Below the pieces are notes generated by a model, which made no database searches, was not told the origin of the DNA, and worked only from the letters and a program-made list of their open reading frames with translations. Of a stretch of DNA of 64,000 nucleotides, positions 55,546 through 64,000 are shown piece by piece (within the stretch, counting starts at the first letter, position 1; each line of letters begins with the position of its first letter). The position numbers and the translations under genes were made by a program. Origin of the DNA: Deltaproteobacteria bacterium ADurb.Bin207 (GTDB lineage Bacteria; Myxococcota_A; Polyangia; Polyangiales; Polyangiaceae); assembly GCA_002070115.1 (NCBI GenBank), contig MWCO01000007.1, positions 62,001-126,000 on the forward strand, written 5' to 3'.

Positions 55546-57696
55546 TCAACGACCTTTCAACAGGAAGTCGACATCGATTTCCGGGACTGTTTTTCCACCT
55601 GCGGATTGCACATCGGCGACGCGACCAAACACGCGGATGAAGTCGCCTTTCGATAGAGGCTCCGTCCCGGCATATAAGAGACGAGCAAGGCAAGGAGGTG
55701 CGGAGCACGTGCCCGTGGCGTCGAGTAAGATCACACGAATGGAGCTTTGTGAACGCGCTTCGATGACCTCACCTCGAAGCACGACCTGTTTGCCACGATA
55801 CGCCGCTGCCTCTTCCATCACCCTACGAGCCTCGACCTGCGAGTTTTTTTCGAAAGTATTGGCTTCCTCCTCCAGACGTTCGACACGCTTGACGCTAAAC
55901 GAGATCGTTCGAGGTGCATGCTCCGGAAGTATCGCACGAACGCGTACCGTGGTTTCTCCAAGTTGTTTGATCTGTAGGGTTCGAGAAAAAGCGCCATCCT
56001 TGTCGGCCTCGAAGCGTGCTCCCTCGATCTGCACCGTGGCTCCCCGTGGCGTGCGTCCCGCCACCAGAAAGCTTTCCGTATCCACGACCGTATGGGGGCG
56101 AGGCGCTTGCAACGTGAGGGGCGTAACCCTTACTTTGACGGTCACTGTCCCACTGCTCGCCGCTGCTCCTTTCGGTTGAATGGTGTATGATATCGTGCGG
56201 TCGATAAGCATACTATCGGTGTTTGGTCCTGTGCATGCCTCCGTCACATCCACGGGATAACGGGCTTTACCGCTGGTATCCGGGTGAATCGCAACACCAT
56301 CCACCAGAACCGTCGTGCCAGGGAGCGTTTCGACTTCCACGTGAATCGTGGGTGGGTCTGCCGTGAGCCCCGTCAAATCAGGTCGTACGCGAAAAGAGAC
56401 CGGCATGCGCAGTTCGACATCTTCGTCTCTTCCGGAACCCGGTCGGTCGATCCGAACCTGAAAACGGTTGTCTCCCACGGAAAGAGGCTTTGGCAACAAC
56501 ACATCCGCCACGTTCGCGGCTACCGTCGCCGATGCCCCCTCCACCGTCATTACCGTGCCATCCGGACAGCTAGCGCAGGTCAGACGCAATACGTCTCGCC
56601 CTTGCTCGTTGACCAGTGCTTGTGAGGCAATGGGCGGCTTGGTGGGCCATAACCACGCAAACAGACCCACCACCAACAATACGGAAACACCTAACGCTAC
56701 GAATACAAACGAAAGACGCCGATACCATGGGACCATGGGGCGAGCCGCGCGGCTTTGATCCATGCCGAACGCCGGCGGAGGAATCGGAGCTTCCGTAAAT
56801 ACGTGCGGCGGAGACATCGGAACCACGCGTCCATCCGTTGGCGCAATGCCCGGCATGGCCACCCCAAGCATCGTTTTTTTCTGCGACGGCACTTGAGCTG
56901 GTCCAGCGGGGGCTGCCGCCGCTGGCTGCTGGGTAGGCGCAATGCCCGGCATGGCCACCCCGAGCATCGTTTTTTTCTGTGCTGGCATGGGGGCCGGTGC
57001 CGTGGGGGCCGCTGCCGCTGGCTGCTGGGTAGGCGCAATGCCCGGCATGGCCACCCCGAGCATCGTTTTTTTCTTTGCTGGCATGGGGGCCGGCGCCGTG
57101 GGGGCCGCTGCCGCTGGCTGCTGGGTAGGCGCGAAGCCCGGCATGGCGACGCCCAGCATGGTTTTGTTTTGCGCTGGCACGTGGATAGGTCCCGTGGGGG
57201 CCGCTGCCGCTGGCTGCTGGGTAGGCGCAAAGCCGGGCATGGCAACGCCCGGCATGGCGACGCCCGGCATGGCGACGCCCGGCATGGCGACGCCCAGCAT
57301 GGTTTTGTTTTGCGCTGGCACGTGGATAGGTCCCGTGGGGGCCGCTGCCGCTGGCTGCTGGGTAGGCGCAACGCCGGGCATGGCCATACCTAGCATGGTT
57401 TTGGCGGGCGCTTGCGGTGCGGTAGATTGGGGTTGAACTGTGGGAGCGGCAGCGAGTGATGCCTCCGACGCGCTTGCCCGCAACCTTGCCAGTAACGCCG
57501 GATCCATCGTCTCCGGCATGCCGATCATGGTTTGCTTATTCGTCGATGAGGCAATCGCGGCCGGAACGACAGGCACCCTTGTCTGGTGGTCCGGTGTGGG
57601 AGCAGGCCCAACGACTTGGTGAATCGGTATGCCACAGGCCGGGCATAGTACCGCCTGCTCGGCCAACGGAGTCGCACACCTAGGACACGTTCGCAT
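55546..57696 (-). CDS. Zinc-ribbon, KTMLG-repeat membrane protein
   Basis: 716 residues. An N-terminal zinc ribbon (CPRCATPLAEQAVLCPACG) precedes a disordered Ala/Pro region with six copies of KTMLG[VM]AMPG (at 99, 131, 179, 210, 242, 274). A membrane helix follows (about residues 330-352), then several beta-rich domains, one with RGATVQIEGARFEADKDGAFSRTL (Ig-like), and a C-terminal OB-like domain (GKQVVLRGEVIEAR ... SKGDFIRVFGRV). Likely a membrane-anchored scaffold with a cytoplasmic N-terminus; function unknown. Confidence 0.75.
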   Translation of the reverse strand: MRTCPRCATPLAEQAVLCPACGIPIHQVVGPAPTPDHQTRVPVVPAAIASSTNKQTMIGMPETMDPALLARLRASASEASLAAAPTVQPQSTAPQAPAKTMLGMAMPGVAPTQQPAAAAPTGPIHVPAQNKTMLGVAMPGVAMPGVAMPGVAMPGFAPTQQPAAAAPTGPIHVPAQNKTMLGVAMPGFAPTQQPAAAAPTAPAPMPAKKKTMLGVAMPGIAPTQQPAAAAPTAPAPMPAQKKTMLGVAMPGIAPTQQPAAAAPAGPAQVPSQKKTMLGVAMPGIAPTDGRVVPMSPPHVFTEAPIPPPAFGMDQSRAARPMVPWYRRLSFVFVALGVSVLLVVGLFAWLWPTKPPIASQALVNEQGRDVLRLTCASCPDGTVMTVEGASATVAANVADVLLPKPLSVGDNRFQVRIDRPGSGRDEDVELRMPVSFRVRPDLTGLTADPPTIHVEVETLPGTTVLVDGVAIHPDTSGKARYPVDVTEACTGPNTDSMLIDRTISYTIQPKGAAASSGTVTVKVRVTPLTLQAPRPHTVVDTESFLVAGRTPRGATVQIEGARFEADKDGAFSRTLQIKQLGETTVRVRAILPEHAPRTISFSVKRVERLEEEANTFEKNSQVEARRVMEEAAAYRGKQVVLRGEVIEARSQSSIRVILLDATGTCSAPPCLARLLYAGTEPLSKGDFIRVFGRVADVQSAGGKTVPEIDVDFLLKGR
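56839..57402 (-). repeat. KTMLG protein repeats with nested 15-base unit
   Basis: Six in-frame copies of a roughly 95-145-base coding unit in the gene above. One copy contains four tandem 15-base VAMPG units, the result of local duplication. All copies keep the frame, so this is a coding repeat. Confidence 0.85.
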
Positions 57697-57811
57697 GGGG
57701 CCATTGTATCAGGTTGTCAGCCGTTCGCTGAATTCGTGTTGAACCCGTCCCTGTTGAAACCTGCTGAAAGTTGCTCAAAAGGCTCGCATGACGGTATGGG
57801 AATAAATAGCC

Positions 57812-59284
57812 ATGCAACATGAGTGCGAAATAGGCTCCCGTTTTCGTCCTGGTTCGAATCGAGTTGGCGTTCGCGCCGACCGACAGGGCTCTTCCCTATC
57901 CACCAATGTCCGCCTGTCGCTCGAAACGGTCATCACCGCGGCGGTTCGACGACAAGCACCCATTTCCGTCGAAACCGCCGGATATATAGCTCTGGCCGTG
58001 GCTGACGCCCTGGTTTCGGCATCCGCTGTTGTCCGGCCTTGTCATGTTTTCATCACTCTAGAGGGCGAAATCCTGCTGAAAGGAGCCCAACGGGGTGACG
58101 ACGGCACCGCGGAAACCAGTGTGCGATCGCTGTTGGCGTCCCTGCTTTCCGTGGCGGTTGGCACGTCCCCGGCATTGACCGCGTCAAGCCGTCGAACGGG
58201 TCGTCGCGGACTGACGCTCTTGGTCGAGGAACTCGAGGCAGCATTGATTCCAGTCAATCGGGCTGCCGCACGGCGCGCCATTGGAAGATTGGCCCGAGAG
58301 GTTCAACGCTCCGGTATCCAAAGCACTCCGCGCTTGACCCATGGCCGACCGAGCCAGCGGTCCGCACGAGACGTATCGAAGGAATCCCGTGTTTCGCCCG
58401 CTTGCGCTGTCGATGATCCCGGGAAAATCACGGTACAGGTTGATGATCCGCTGTCGGAAATCACCGAGGTCGACGCTCCCGTTGGTCCGGTTGCCCCCGC
58501 TTTTACCGAACTATCCACCGCGGAACCGACAGCGCCGAACGATTCCGCGGCATCCGAGGAAGAGTCGACTCCAGCAGCCCCGCCACCCCTAAACGAGGCG
58601 CAATACAGCGTCGATACGTTGTTTTGCGGGTCCACGACGGAGCTGTCCGAACCGCCGGAGCTGATGGCCCCGAGCGTTTCCGCGGCATTCGATGAAGCGT
58701 TGTCTCCAGGCGTCGATGAATTGCCCGACGAAAGGCCTGAAATACTCGAAGCCTCATCGAATGAGGCTTGGGAGTTGGAGGGTTCGTACGACGATTTGCA
58801 GACCTACGAACCTCCGGAAGCCGTGGGCGATGAGTCATTGGATTTTGGGACGGCTTCTCCGCCACAGGTCGAGCCCATTGCCCTTGAAGAACCGAGTATC
58901 GAGGAGATTTCGGATCTGGAGGTGCCCGCGCCCCAGGCGCCTTGTGCGTCGAGTGGTCTTTGCACGTCCGGTTCTGACCGGGTTCATGAATTGCTCGAGG
59001 AATTCAGGACGCCGGAACGAGCGAGTCGGGAGTGGGCAGGCGAGTTGAAGGAAATGCTAGGGCTGCCGCCAACTCCGCCGCCGCCCGTGGCTTGTCAAGA
59101 AGCGGGGGAGTCGGCTGCGGATTCAGAGCCATCGACCGAGCAAGAACCTCCTCCGCCCCTAACTTTTAGGCCTCCGCGCCATCCTCGTCTCGGAATTGCG
59201 CTGACGATGGTCTTGTTGGTGCTCGCCATTGCCGTATTGCTGACGTGTTACGTGTTACACCCGGCGTTGTTGATGGGGGGCTAG
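57812..59284 (+). CDS. Tail-anchored protein with kinase-remnant-like N-terminus
   Basis: 490 residues. The first 190 (AGYIALAVADALVSASAVVRPCHVFITLEGEILLKG ... LVEELEAALIPVNRAAARRAIGRLARE) look like a family I know from Myxococcota without assigned function; the layout is reminiscent of a degenerate kinase C-lobe, which I infer only. A long acidic Glu/Pro/Ala-rich central region (about 190-430) is followed by a single C-terminal transmembrane helix (LGIALTMVLLVLAIAVLLTCYVL), so it is tail-anchored. Divergent from the KTMLG gene by about 115 bases. Confidence 0.65.
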   Translation: MQHECEIGSRFRPGSNRVGVRADRQGSSLSTNVRLSLETVITAAVRRQAPISVETAGYIALAVADALVSASAVVRPCHVFITLEGEILLKGAQRGDDGTAETSVRSLLASLLSVAVGTSPALTASSRRTGRRGLTLLVEELEAALIPVNRAAARRAIGRLAREVQRSGIQSTPRLTHGRPSQRSARDVSKESRVSPACAVDDPGKITVQVDDPLSEITEVDAPVGPVAPAFTELSTAEPTAPNDSAASEEESTPAAPPPLNEAQYSVDTLFCGSTTELSEPPELMAPSVSAAFDEALSPGVDELPDERPEILEASSNEAWELEGSYDDLQTYEPPEAVGDESLDFGTASPPQVEPIALEEPSIEEISDLEVPAPQAPCASSGLCTSGSDRVHELLEEFRTPERASREWAGELKEMLGLPPTPPPPVACQEAGESAADSEPSTEQEPPPPLTFRPPRHPRLGIALTMVLLVLAIAVLLTCYVLHPALLMGG

Positions 59285-59604
59285 ATTCGGGGCTCCAGGC
59301 TTAAGTTATTGAATTATAAGCTATTTTAGGAGACGCTTGGGGTGGGGATAAGGTGTCGCGGTCAGGAATAAATTAAGATAATAAGGAAGATAAGGAAGAA
59401 AAGCACTGTCTTGGAGGTTGAGTGACCTAGGCAATAGCAACCTTCAGGCCATAAATATTTTATATTTATTCTATAGATTCACGGACAATATAACGGAAAA
59501 TATGGATAATTTATTCATTTAGGGCTCGAGATGTGACGCCATCCGACTTGGATGCGAAAAAAACACGGGGAATCATGGGCAGGAGGGCGATCGTAACGTT
59601 ACGG
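59285..59604. other. 320-base AT-rich convergent intergenic region
   Basis: No gene. It is much more AT-rich than its neighbours, with tandem ATAAGGAAG copies near 59379 and an AT stretch near 59455-59475. Convergent genes on both sides suggest transcription termination, but no classic stem-loop is clear. Confidence 0.5.
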
Positions 59605-60087
59605 TTACGGTCCACCAAGTTCGGAATTGACCGCACTTCCGAGTTTGTCGAGTTGGTCGAGGTCGTTACTGCTAGCTTTTTTCTTGGGGGGAGGGGCAGC
59701 GCCCGAGGGGTCTTTGGGCTCGCCGGCCGCCACGGTCGGAGGTTTTTCCTCCGCATGGGCAGCGGCTGCTGCAGAGGCTGCTGCCGCCGCACGTTCTTGC
59801 TCCGAGGCAATCGCCCATGCTTTGGCAGCCAACTCGAGATGTTCCAGTTGGGCCTCCCGTTTTGCTTTCGCTTCGTCGGCCGTGATGCGCGCGGAATGCA
59901 CGGCCGCTTCGATATCACCTTCGGCTTTGGATTCTTGTTTGCCCCGCGTCAAAAGGAATCCAACGACTGCCAATAGGACAACCGCGGCCCCAACTCCCAC
60001 GAAGATCAAAGGATTCGTTTTCTGGATCGGAAGTTGATACTCATCGTCGGGCTGGTTGGATGGTTTGGGTTTGGAAGGCGTTGCCAT
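59605..60087 (-). CDS. Single-pass membrane protein with Ala-rich helix
   Basis: 160 residues, start MATPSKPKPS with GGGTGAG just upstream. A cytoplasmic N-terminus, one transmembrane helix (about 27-46; IFVGVGAAVVLLAVVGFLL), then a long charged Ala/Glu-rich helical stretch (about 50-115) and an Ala/Pro/Lys tail. No family recognised. Confidence 0.6.
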   Translation of the reverse strand: MATPSKPKPSNQPDDEYQLPIQKTNPLIFVGVGAAVVLLAVVGFLLTRGKQESKAEGDIEAAVHSARITADEAKAKREAQLEHLELAAKAWAIASEQERAAAAASAAAAAHAEEKPPTVAAGEPKDPSGAAPPPKKKASSNDLDQLDKLGSAVNSELGGP

Positions 60088-60223
60088 GCTCACCCCGTCA
60101 TTGGCTGAAAACTCAGGTTGTCTTCACGATAGCAAGCGCCCGATCGAACGGCATGGGTTCATGCGCGAAAAAGACCGAGCACCCGGATACAATACCCCTG
60201 GCTTTCGTGCCGGTCCAGTGGGC

Positions 60224-60604
60224 TTAGTCCACCCGCGTCATCACCACTTCTCTCCCGCTTCCCACGTCCCAAACGAGTTTGGAGCCTTCGAATCGCAAGG
60301 CGGCCGTGTCGCTGCCCCCCGATTCCCGCGCCACACGGACCGTCAACTTATCGCCGGAAACATCTTCGATATCGAAATCGCCAGAACGTGGCTGATCCGA
60401 GGGCAGGCTCACGGTCATCTTGTTTTTATCGAATTCGAAACGAACGCCCTGCGCCCAAGTCGTCGCCTCCGCCTTTTGAGACTCGTCGATTTGCTTGACC
60501 GTCTGCCCGCCCCATTTGCCTTGCAGCCGCTCTTTCGGATCTTTGGAACATCCGTTGAGGCATAAGGGAAAAACAAGGGCGACACACAGGAGAAGATTAC
60601 GCAT
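60224..60604 (-). CDS. Small lipoprotein, lipocalin-like
   Basis: 126 residues with GGAGGA 6 bases upstream. Signal peptide MRNLLLCVALVFPLCLNGC with a cysteine near 19, then a short beta-rich body (LQGKWGGQ ... RFEFDKNKMTVSLPSD ... LTVRVARESGGSDTAALRFEGSKLVW), similar to small lipocalin-like domains. Role unknown. Confidence 0.75.
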   Translation of the reverse strand: MRNLLLCVALVFPLCLNGCSKDPKERLQGKWGGQTVKQIDESQKAEATTWAQGVRFEFDKNKMTVSLPSDQPRSGDFDIEDVSGDKLTVRVARESGGSDTAALRFEGSKLVWDVGSGREVVMTRVD

Positions 60605-60716
60605 GATGGTCCTCCGACGAACGAGAACCTACGGCGTTGGCGGAAGGTGGCCAAGTATATGGGGTGCGCCGTTCGTCGAGGCAAAGCGGCCAATGGGCCA
60701 TGGGTGGGCCGACGCT

Positions 60717-61970
60717 TCAGTCGTCGCCGAGCAAGTCGAGGGCGACGAGCCCGATGAGCAAGGAAAACTGAACCAATTCTTCGATGGAGACGTATTCGTC
60801 GGCCACGTGGAAAGCGTTGTCATCGCCCGGCCCCCAGCCCACGGACGGAATCCCCGCGAGGTTGAGCCATTTCGCGAAGGTAGCTCCTCCCAATCCCACC
60901 GGTTCGGGCCGAAATCCAAGCACGGGTTCGGCATTTCGCTGGATGGCATCAATCAAGGGATGGGAAGGCGACATCGCGTGGGGCGCCCGACTATCGACGA
61001 TCTCCACTTCGAAGTCCGACGCCACTTGCCGTGTGATTTCGAGCATTTGCCCCTGAACCGATTCCATCGTTTGACCGGGAACCAGGCGAAGATCGACGAG
61101 GATGGAGCAGGATCCGGCAACGATATTGGGAGCAGCCCCACCGTGGATGAGTCCCACGTTGATCGTGGGATGTCCAAGCAGCGGATGCGGTTCGTAGACG
61201 AACGGGAATGCTTCGAAACGCTGAAGAAGATTCGCCATTTTATGTATTGCGTTCACGCCCCGTTCTGGTGTGGAACCGTGAGCTTGCACACCTCGGGCCG
61301 TCACACGCATCACCCCTCCGCCCTTTTCGGCAATGTCGATGCTGCGCATGAATTCACCGATATCCGGTACGATGGCGCAGGTGGCGTCGATCAACCCTTC
61401 TTCCAGCAAGTACCCCACGCCATAATCGACTCCATCTTCCCCCGTGGCTTCTTCATCGCTAAGGGCCGCGATTTGAAGCTGGCCGGCCAGCGCCTCCGAG
61501 CCGATGGCTTCGCGTAGCATCTTCACGGCCACCAATGCGCTTGCGAGCGGGCCCTTGTTGTCGAGCACCCCTCGTCCGTACAGCATCCCTTGTTGAACCT
61601 CCGGCTCGAACGGGTTCTTAATCTTTTTCCATTCCGACGGATCGCCCGCGGGAACCACATCCATGTGGGCTGCCACCAGGAGGCGCTTTCCATTTTCGTT
61701 GCGCCCCATACGACCAAGGAGATTCGGACGTCCTTGCTGTCGCTCGTGACGCGTGAACGGAATTCCCCAGGCTTCCAACTCGCGGCTTACGATCGCGGCC
61801 ACACGCCATTCTTCTCCACGAATCGCGAGATAGGGGTGCTCGATGAGCTTGTCGGGCGTCACGTTCACCGTTCGCTGTCGAACCATTTCCATGGTCAACC
61901 GAACGATGTCATCGCGAACTTGTGATTGATGGGAGTCGAACCATTCCCGTAGCTTCTGGGCGGCCTTCAT
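60717..61970 (-). CDS. M20-family metallopeptidase (dipeptidase/deacylase)
   Basis: 417 residues. Zinc-binding motifs in order: LLVAAHMDVVPAGDPSEW (first histidine and aspartate), YGRGVLDNKGPLA (bridging aspartate), ALSDEEATGEDGVDYGV (glutamate pair) and VGWGPGDDNAFHVADEYV (last histidine). The dimerisation domain starts GVMRVTARGVQAHGSTPERGVNAI. The family includes ArgE, DapE and carboxypeptidase-like dipeptidases; substrate not determined. Confidence 0.93.
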   Translation of the reverse strand: MKAAQKLREWFDSHQSQVRDDIVRLTMEMVRQRTVNVTPDKLIEHPYLAIRGEEWRVAAIVSRELEAWGIPFTRHERQQGRPNLLGRMGRNENGKRLLVAAHMDVVPAGDPSEWKKIKNPFEPEVQQGMLYGRGVLDNKGPLASALVAVKMLREAIGSEALAGQLQIAALSDEEATGEDGVDYGVGYLLEEGLIDATCAIVPDIGEFMRSIDIAEKGGGVMRVTARGVQAHGSTPERGVNAIHKMANLLQRFEAFPFVYEPHPLLGHPTINVGLIHGGAAPNIVAGSCSILVDLRLVPGQTMESVQGQMLEITRQVASDFEVEIVDSRAPHAMSPSHPLIDAIQRNAEPVLGFRPEPVGLGGATFAKWLNLAGIPSVGWGPGDDNAFHVADEYVSIEELVQFSLLIGLVALDLLGDD

Positions 61971-62008
61971 GGCTCTGGCTTACACCACAACCAAGGAAAT
62001 TCGAAGAC

Positions 62009-63178
62009 CTAGGACGTGCATGGTCCCGCGAATATCTGCACGATCCACAACATCCCCTTTTCGTCTCGCAACGCGGATACACCCAACCGCTCATAGCGCG
62101 GATGCAAGAGATTGGTCCTATGCGATACGCTTTTCCACAACGCAAGATGCGCAAGCGTCACGCTCGTGGCGCGTGATACGTTTTCTCCCACCTCCTTGGC
62201 ACACCCTCCAGCGCGAGCGAGCCGTTGTGGCGGACTACCGTCTCCCATATCGTGTCCGATAGCCCCGCTTGCCATCATGGTTTTCGCATGTTCTCGCGCA
62301 AGGGCCGTGAGTTGCGCATCCACGACCAGCGGCAACAACCCTTCCTCCACACGTGCGGCGTTGAGCTTGGCGACCATGGCCTGCTCATCGGAAAGACCAT
62401 GACCCGCGGCTTCACCGGGCACGGGGACGTGCGTCACTGCCTGTCGAGGCCCCACCCGCACCTGAGCTTCGAGCATCGGTTTGGGGCCCGCGTCTGTCGT
62501 TCCCACGACTTGCAACAGCCAATCTCCTTGGCGATCCGCCATGAACCGAGCCACCACTCGCGCGGTCGCCGGATCGAAACTCGAAGGAATCACACGCGGC
62601 AAGCCCCGTGGACCAAGCACCACGACCCGACCCTCTACCGCTCCATCGTGCAATACCGCATCCACAGTTATCCATTGTCCCTGTCGCACCGTTTTTGGAA
62701 TCGGTGTCAGCAAGTCCGCCAACACGGCCACGGTGAGCATCGTCAACACATCTCCGCGTTGTGAGTCTTCGATGCTCGCGATGCCACAGCGGCGACGTTG
62801 CCCCTCCGGGTGGGAAGCGAGCCACGATTTCAGTCCTTTTTCCGCGCGGTTACGGTTCATGCGAGGCATGCGTAAAGACCATGCACGAACCGCGGGATGA
62901 GGCTCGCCTCGCGCGCGAAGATGCTCACTCAACTCGAGAGTCGTCCATGCAGTCTGTCCTTCGAGCAATCGTGTTGCCATGGCGTAAGCGACGTCATGCA
63001 ACACTCTTCCTCCAGGCCCGCAGACGTCGAGCAACCTCTGATCCCGATGGTCTGGCGCTTGCGCTTGCCAATGCGCGCTGGCAGGTGATCCCAACGTCAT
63101 TCCCGCTGCCACGAGCCATGCCACGAGCGCGGCCATACGCCCACGCCATCGAAGGAGTGTGTGATGGCTTGCATCCCC
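62009..63178 (-). CDS. Exported CAP (SCP/PR-1) domain protein
   Basis: About 389 residues. A GTG start 5 bases after the upstream gene's stop has GAGGG upstream; ATG at 63136 is the alternative. Signal peptide (ALVAWLVAAGMTLGSPASA), a central beta-rich domain (about 110-230) and a C-terminal CAP domain (about 265-380) with LNAARVEEGLLPLVVDAQLTALAREHAKTMM, GHDMGDGS, VGENVSR and ERLGVSAL. CAP domains bind lipids or act on the extracellular matrix in other organisms; here probably an envelope protein. Confidence 0.85.
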   Translation of the reverse strand, partial: GDASHHTLLRWRGRMAALVAWLVAAGMTLGSPASAHWQAQAPDHRDQRLLDVCGPGGRVLHDVAYAMATRLLEGQTAWTTLELSEHLRARGEPHPAVRAWSLRMPRMNRNRAEKGLKSWLASHPEGQRRRCGIASIEDSQRGDVLTMLTVAVLADLLTPIPKTVRQGQWITVDAVLHDGAVEGRVVVLGPRGLPRVIPSSFDPATARVVARFMADRQGDWLLQVVGTTDAGPKPMLEAQVRVGPRQAVTHVPVPGEAAGHGLSDEQAMVAKLNAARVEEGLLPLVVDAQLTALAREHAKTMMASGAIGHDMGDGSPPQRLARAGGCAKEVGENVSRATSVTLAHLALWKSVSHRTNLLHPRYERLGVSALRDEKGMLWIVQIFAGPCTS

Positions 63179-63182
63179 CACC

Positions 63183-64000
63183 TTATCGACCCTCGCCCGT
63201 GTTCGTCCTTCGTGCGGTAATGATGTCGTCGTGGGAAGGTTGCTCGTGCATGGGTGTACCAAGAACGTGAACAAGGATGTGATGCACGAGAGCTTCGTGG
63301 ACGGGTCGAGGGGCGATGCGAAGCCATTCCGGGCGATGAAACCCTAGGATCTCAAAAAGGGCGAAAGAAGACAGTCCTTTTTCCGCGGCGAGTTGGATGA
63401 GAAGCTCCGCGGTTGGGTCAGAGATGGCTGGATTTTTTTCGCGTTCGGCCATGTGGGTGCCAAGTCCCGCTTGAAGGCATACGACTTCTTCGGTGACGGA
63501 TAAGTGATAAGGCGCGGACTCCGGCTCTTGCAGCATCGCCGCGCGAAAGACGGGTTCGAAGCGAAAAGCTGCCTTACAGGAGGCGTATCCAACGCAGAAG
63601 GGGCGATCACAGCTCACGACGACGATCGCGCCTTTGTCATTCACCTCGATGAAGGGTTGTTCGACGACCACCGCTCGATCGATGGGATGTCCAACGATGA
63701 CCTCCGCGACTTTCCAAGCACGAGGATAGGTCGGGTACAACGCCAACGCTCTGGCGATGGCTTCCTTGGCGCGATCCTGCTGATGGTGTCGCCACCGCAC
63801 TTCCGCAAGTATGCGAAATGAAAGAGGAAATGAAGGATCCGCCGCGAGGGCGACACGGGCAGCTTGGTCCGCCGTATCCAAGTCTCCGACGGCGAGGGCG
63901 GCGTCCGCCAGCATGGCTTGGACTCCTGGTACCGTTTTGGATTTTTCTGCCGCTTGCTTGAGGGAATCCAAGCCTTTGGGTCCTGCTTTCATGCCTTGGT
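63183..64000 (-). CDS. TPR-like protein, N-terminus beyond the window
   Basis: Partial: the frame stays open to the window edge, and the ATG at 63992 has no convincing RBS. The first 110 visible residues are TPR-like (AMLADAALAVGDLDTADQAARVALAADPSFPLSFRILAEVRWRHHQQDRAKEAIARALALYPTYPRAW). The rest (about 160 residues) contains cysteines in CDRPFCVGYASC and no known domain. It precedes the CAP gene with a tight gap, suggesting an operon. Confidence 0.75.
   Translation of the reverse strand, partial: QGMKAGPKGLDSLKQAAEKSKTVPGVQAMLADAALAVGDLDTADQAARVALAADPSFPLSFRILAEVRWRHHQQDRAKEAIARALALYPTYPRAWKVAEVIVGHPIDRAVVVEQPFIEVNDKGAIVVVSCDRPFCVGYASCKAAFRFEPVFRAAMLQEPESAPYHLSVTEEVVCLQAGLGTHMAEREKNPAISDPTAELLIQLAAEKGLSSFALFEILGFHRPEWLRIAPRPVHEALVHHILVHVLGTPMHEQPSHDDIITARRTNTGEGR

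Noticed and set aside
56839-57402. CRISPR-like tandem repeats
   Set aside because: Repeats are in frame within a protein and spacers are not unique; no cas genes.

Overview
The window is a chromosomal stretch from a moderately GC-rich Gram-negative bacterium, most likely a myxobacterium-like deltaproteobacterium (Myxococcota). The clues are an RseP/OmpA/lipoprotein envelope, a PP2C phosphatase facing a zinc-ribbon Ser/Thr kinase, a giant Cys-rich and lamin-tail surface lipoprotein, PEGA/TPR and zinc-ribbon KTMLG-repeat proteins, and several proteins of a style I know mainly from Myxococcota. The species cannot be fixed from sequence alone. I see no rRNA, tRNA, CRISPR array, insertion sequence or prophage; it looks like core chromosome with lineage-specific envelope genes.

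Layout. 0-4.3 kb: ClpA, an MscS-type channel on the other strand, then the N-degron adaptor ClpS behind a small cereblon-type CULT-domain protein. 4.3-11 kb: a von Willebrand A lipoprotein, rsmB and rseP, a metallo-beta-lactamase-fold hydrolase and a YceI-like protein. 11-18.3 kb: a divergent phosphatase/kinase pair, two small unknowns, and a TetR regulator divergent from a MacA/MacB-like efflux set (adaptor, permease, ATPase) across a palindrome-rich control region. 18.4-25.5 kb: threonine dehydrogenase, a DUF2079 membrane protein, a discoidin/multi-pass membrane gene pair that looks frameshifted or overlapping, and a membrane-dipeptidase homologue. 25.7-33.2 kb: the 1506-residue Cys-rich/lamin-tail lipoprotein and an O-antigen-ligase-like protein with TPRs. 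33.4-41 kb: rho, an AmmeMemoRadiSam radical-SAM enzyme, a TPR protein, a tautomerase, an isolated hypE behind a flavin reductase, and a cyclic-nucleotide-domain protein. 40.9-46.7 kb: a CPBP protease, ssnA, a dihydroorotase/allantoinase homologue, pdxJ and an Nnr protein with a decayed dehydratase half. 46.8-64 kb: mostly envelope or lineage-specific proteins (PEGA, OmpA, S41-like, beta-propeller, KTMLG-repeat and tail-anchored proteins), ending with an M20 peptidase, a CAP-domain protein and a TPR protein cut by the window edge.

The most interesting item is the CULT gene directly upstream of clpS. The CULT fold is the thalidomide/cyclic-imide pocket of human cereblon. Here it keeps the three tryptophans and four zinc cysteines at exactly the human spacing and sits 12 bases from the gene for the ClpAP N-degron adaptor. 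A bacterial degron reader that feeds or regulates ClpAP is a testable hypothesis, not a demonstrated function.
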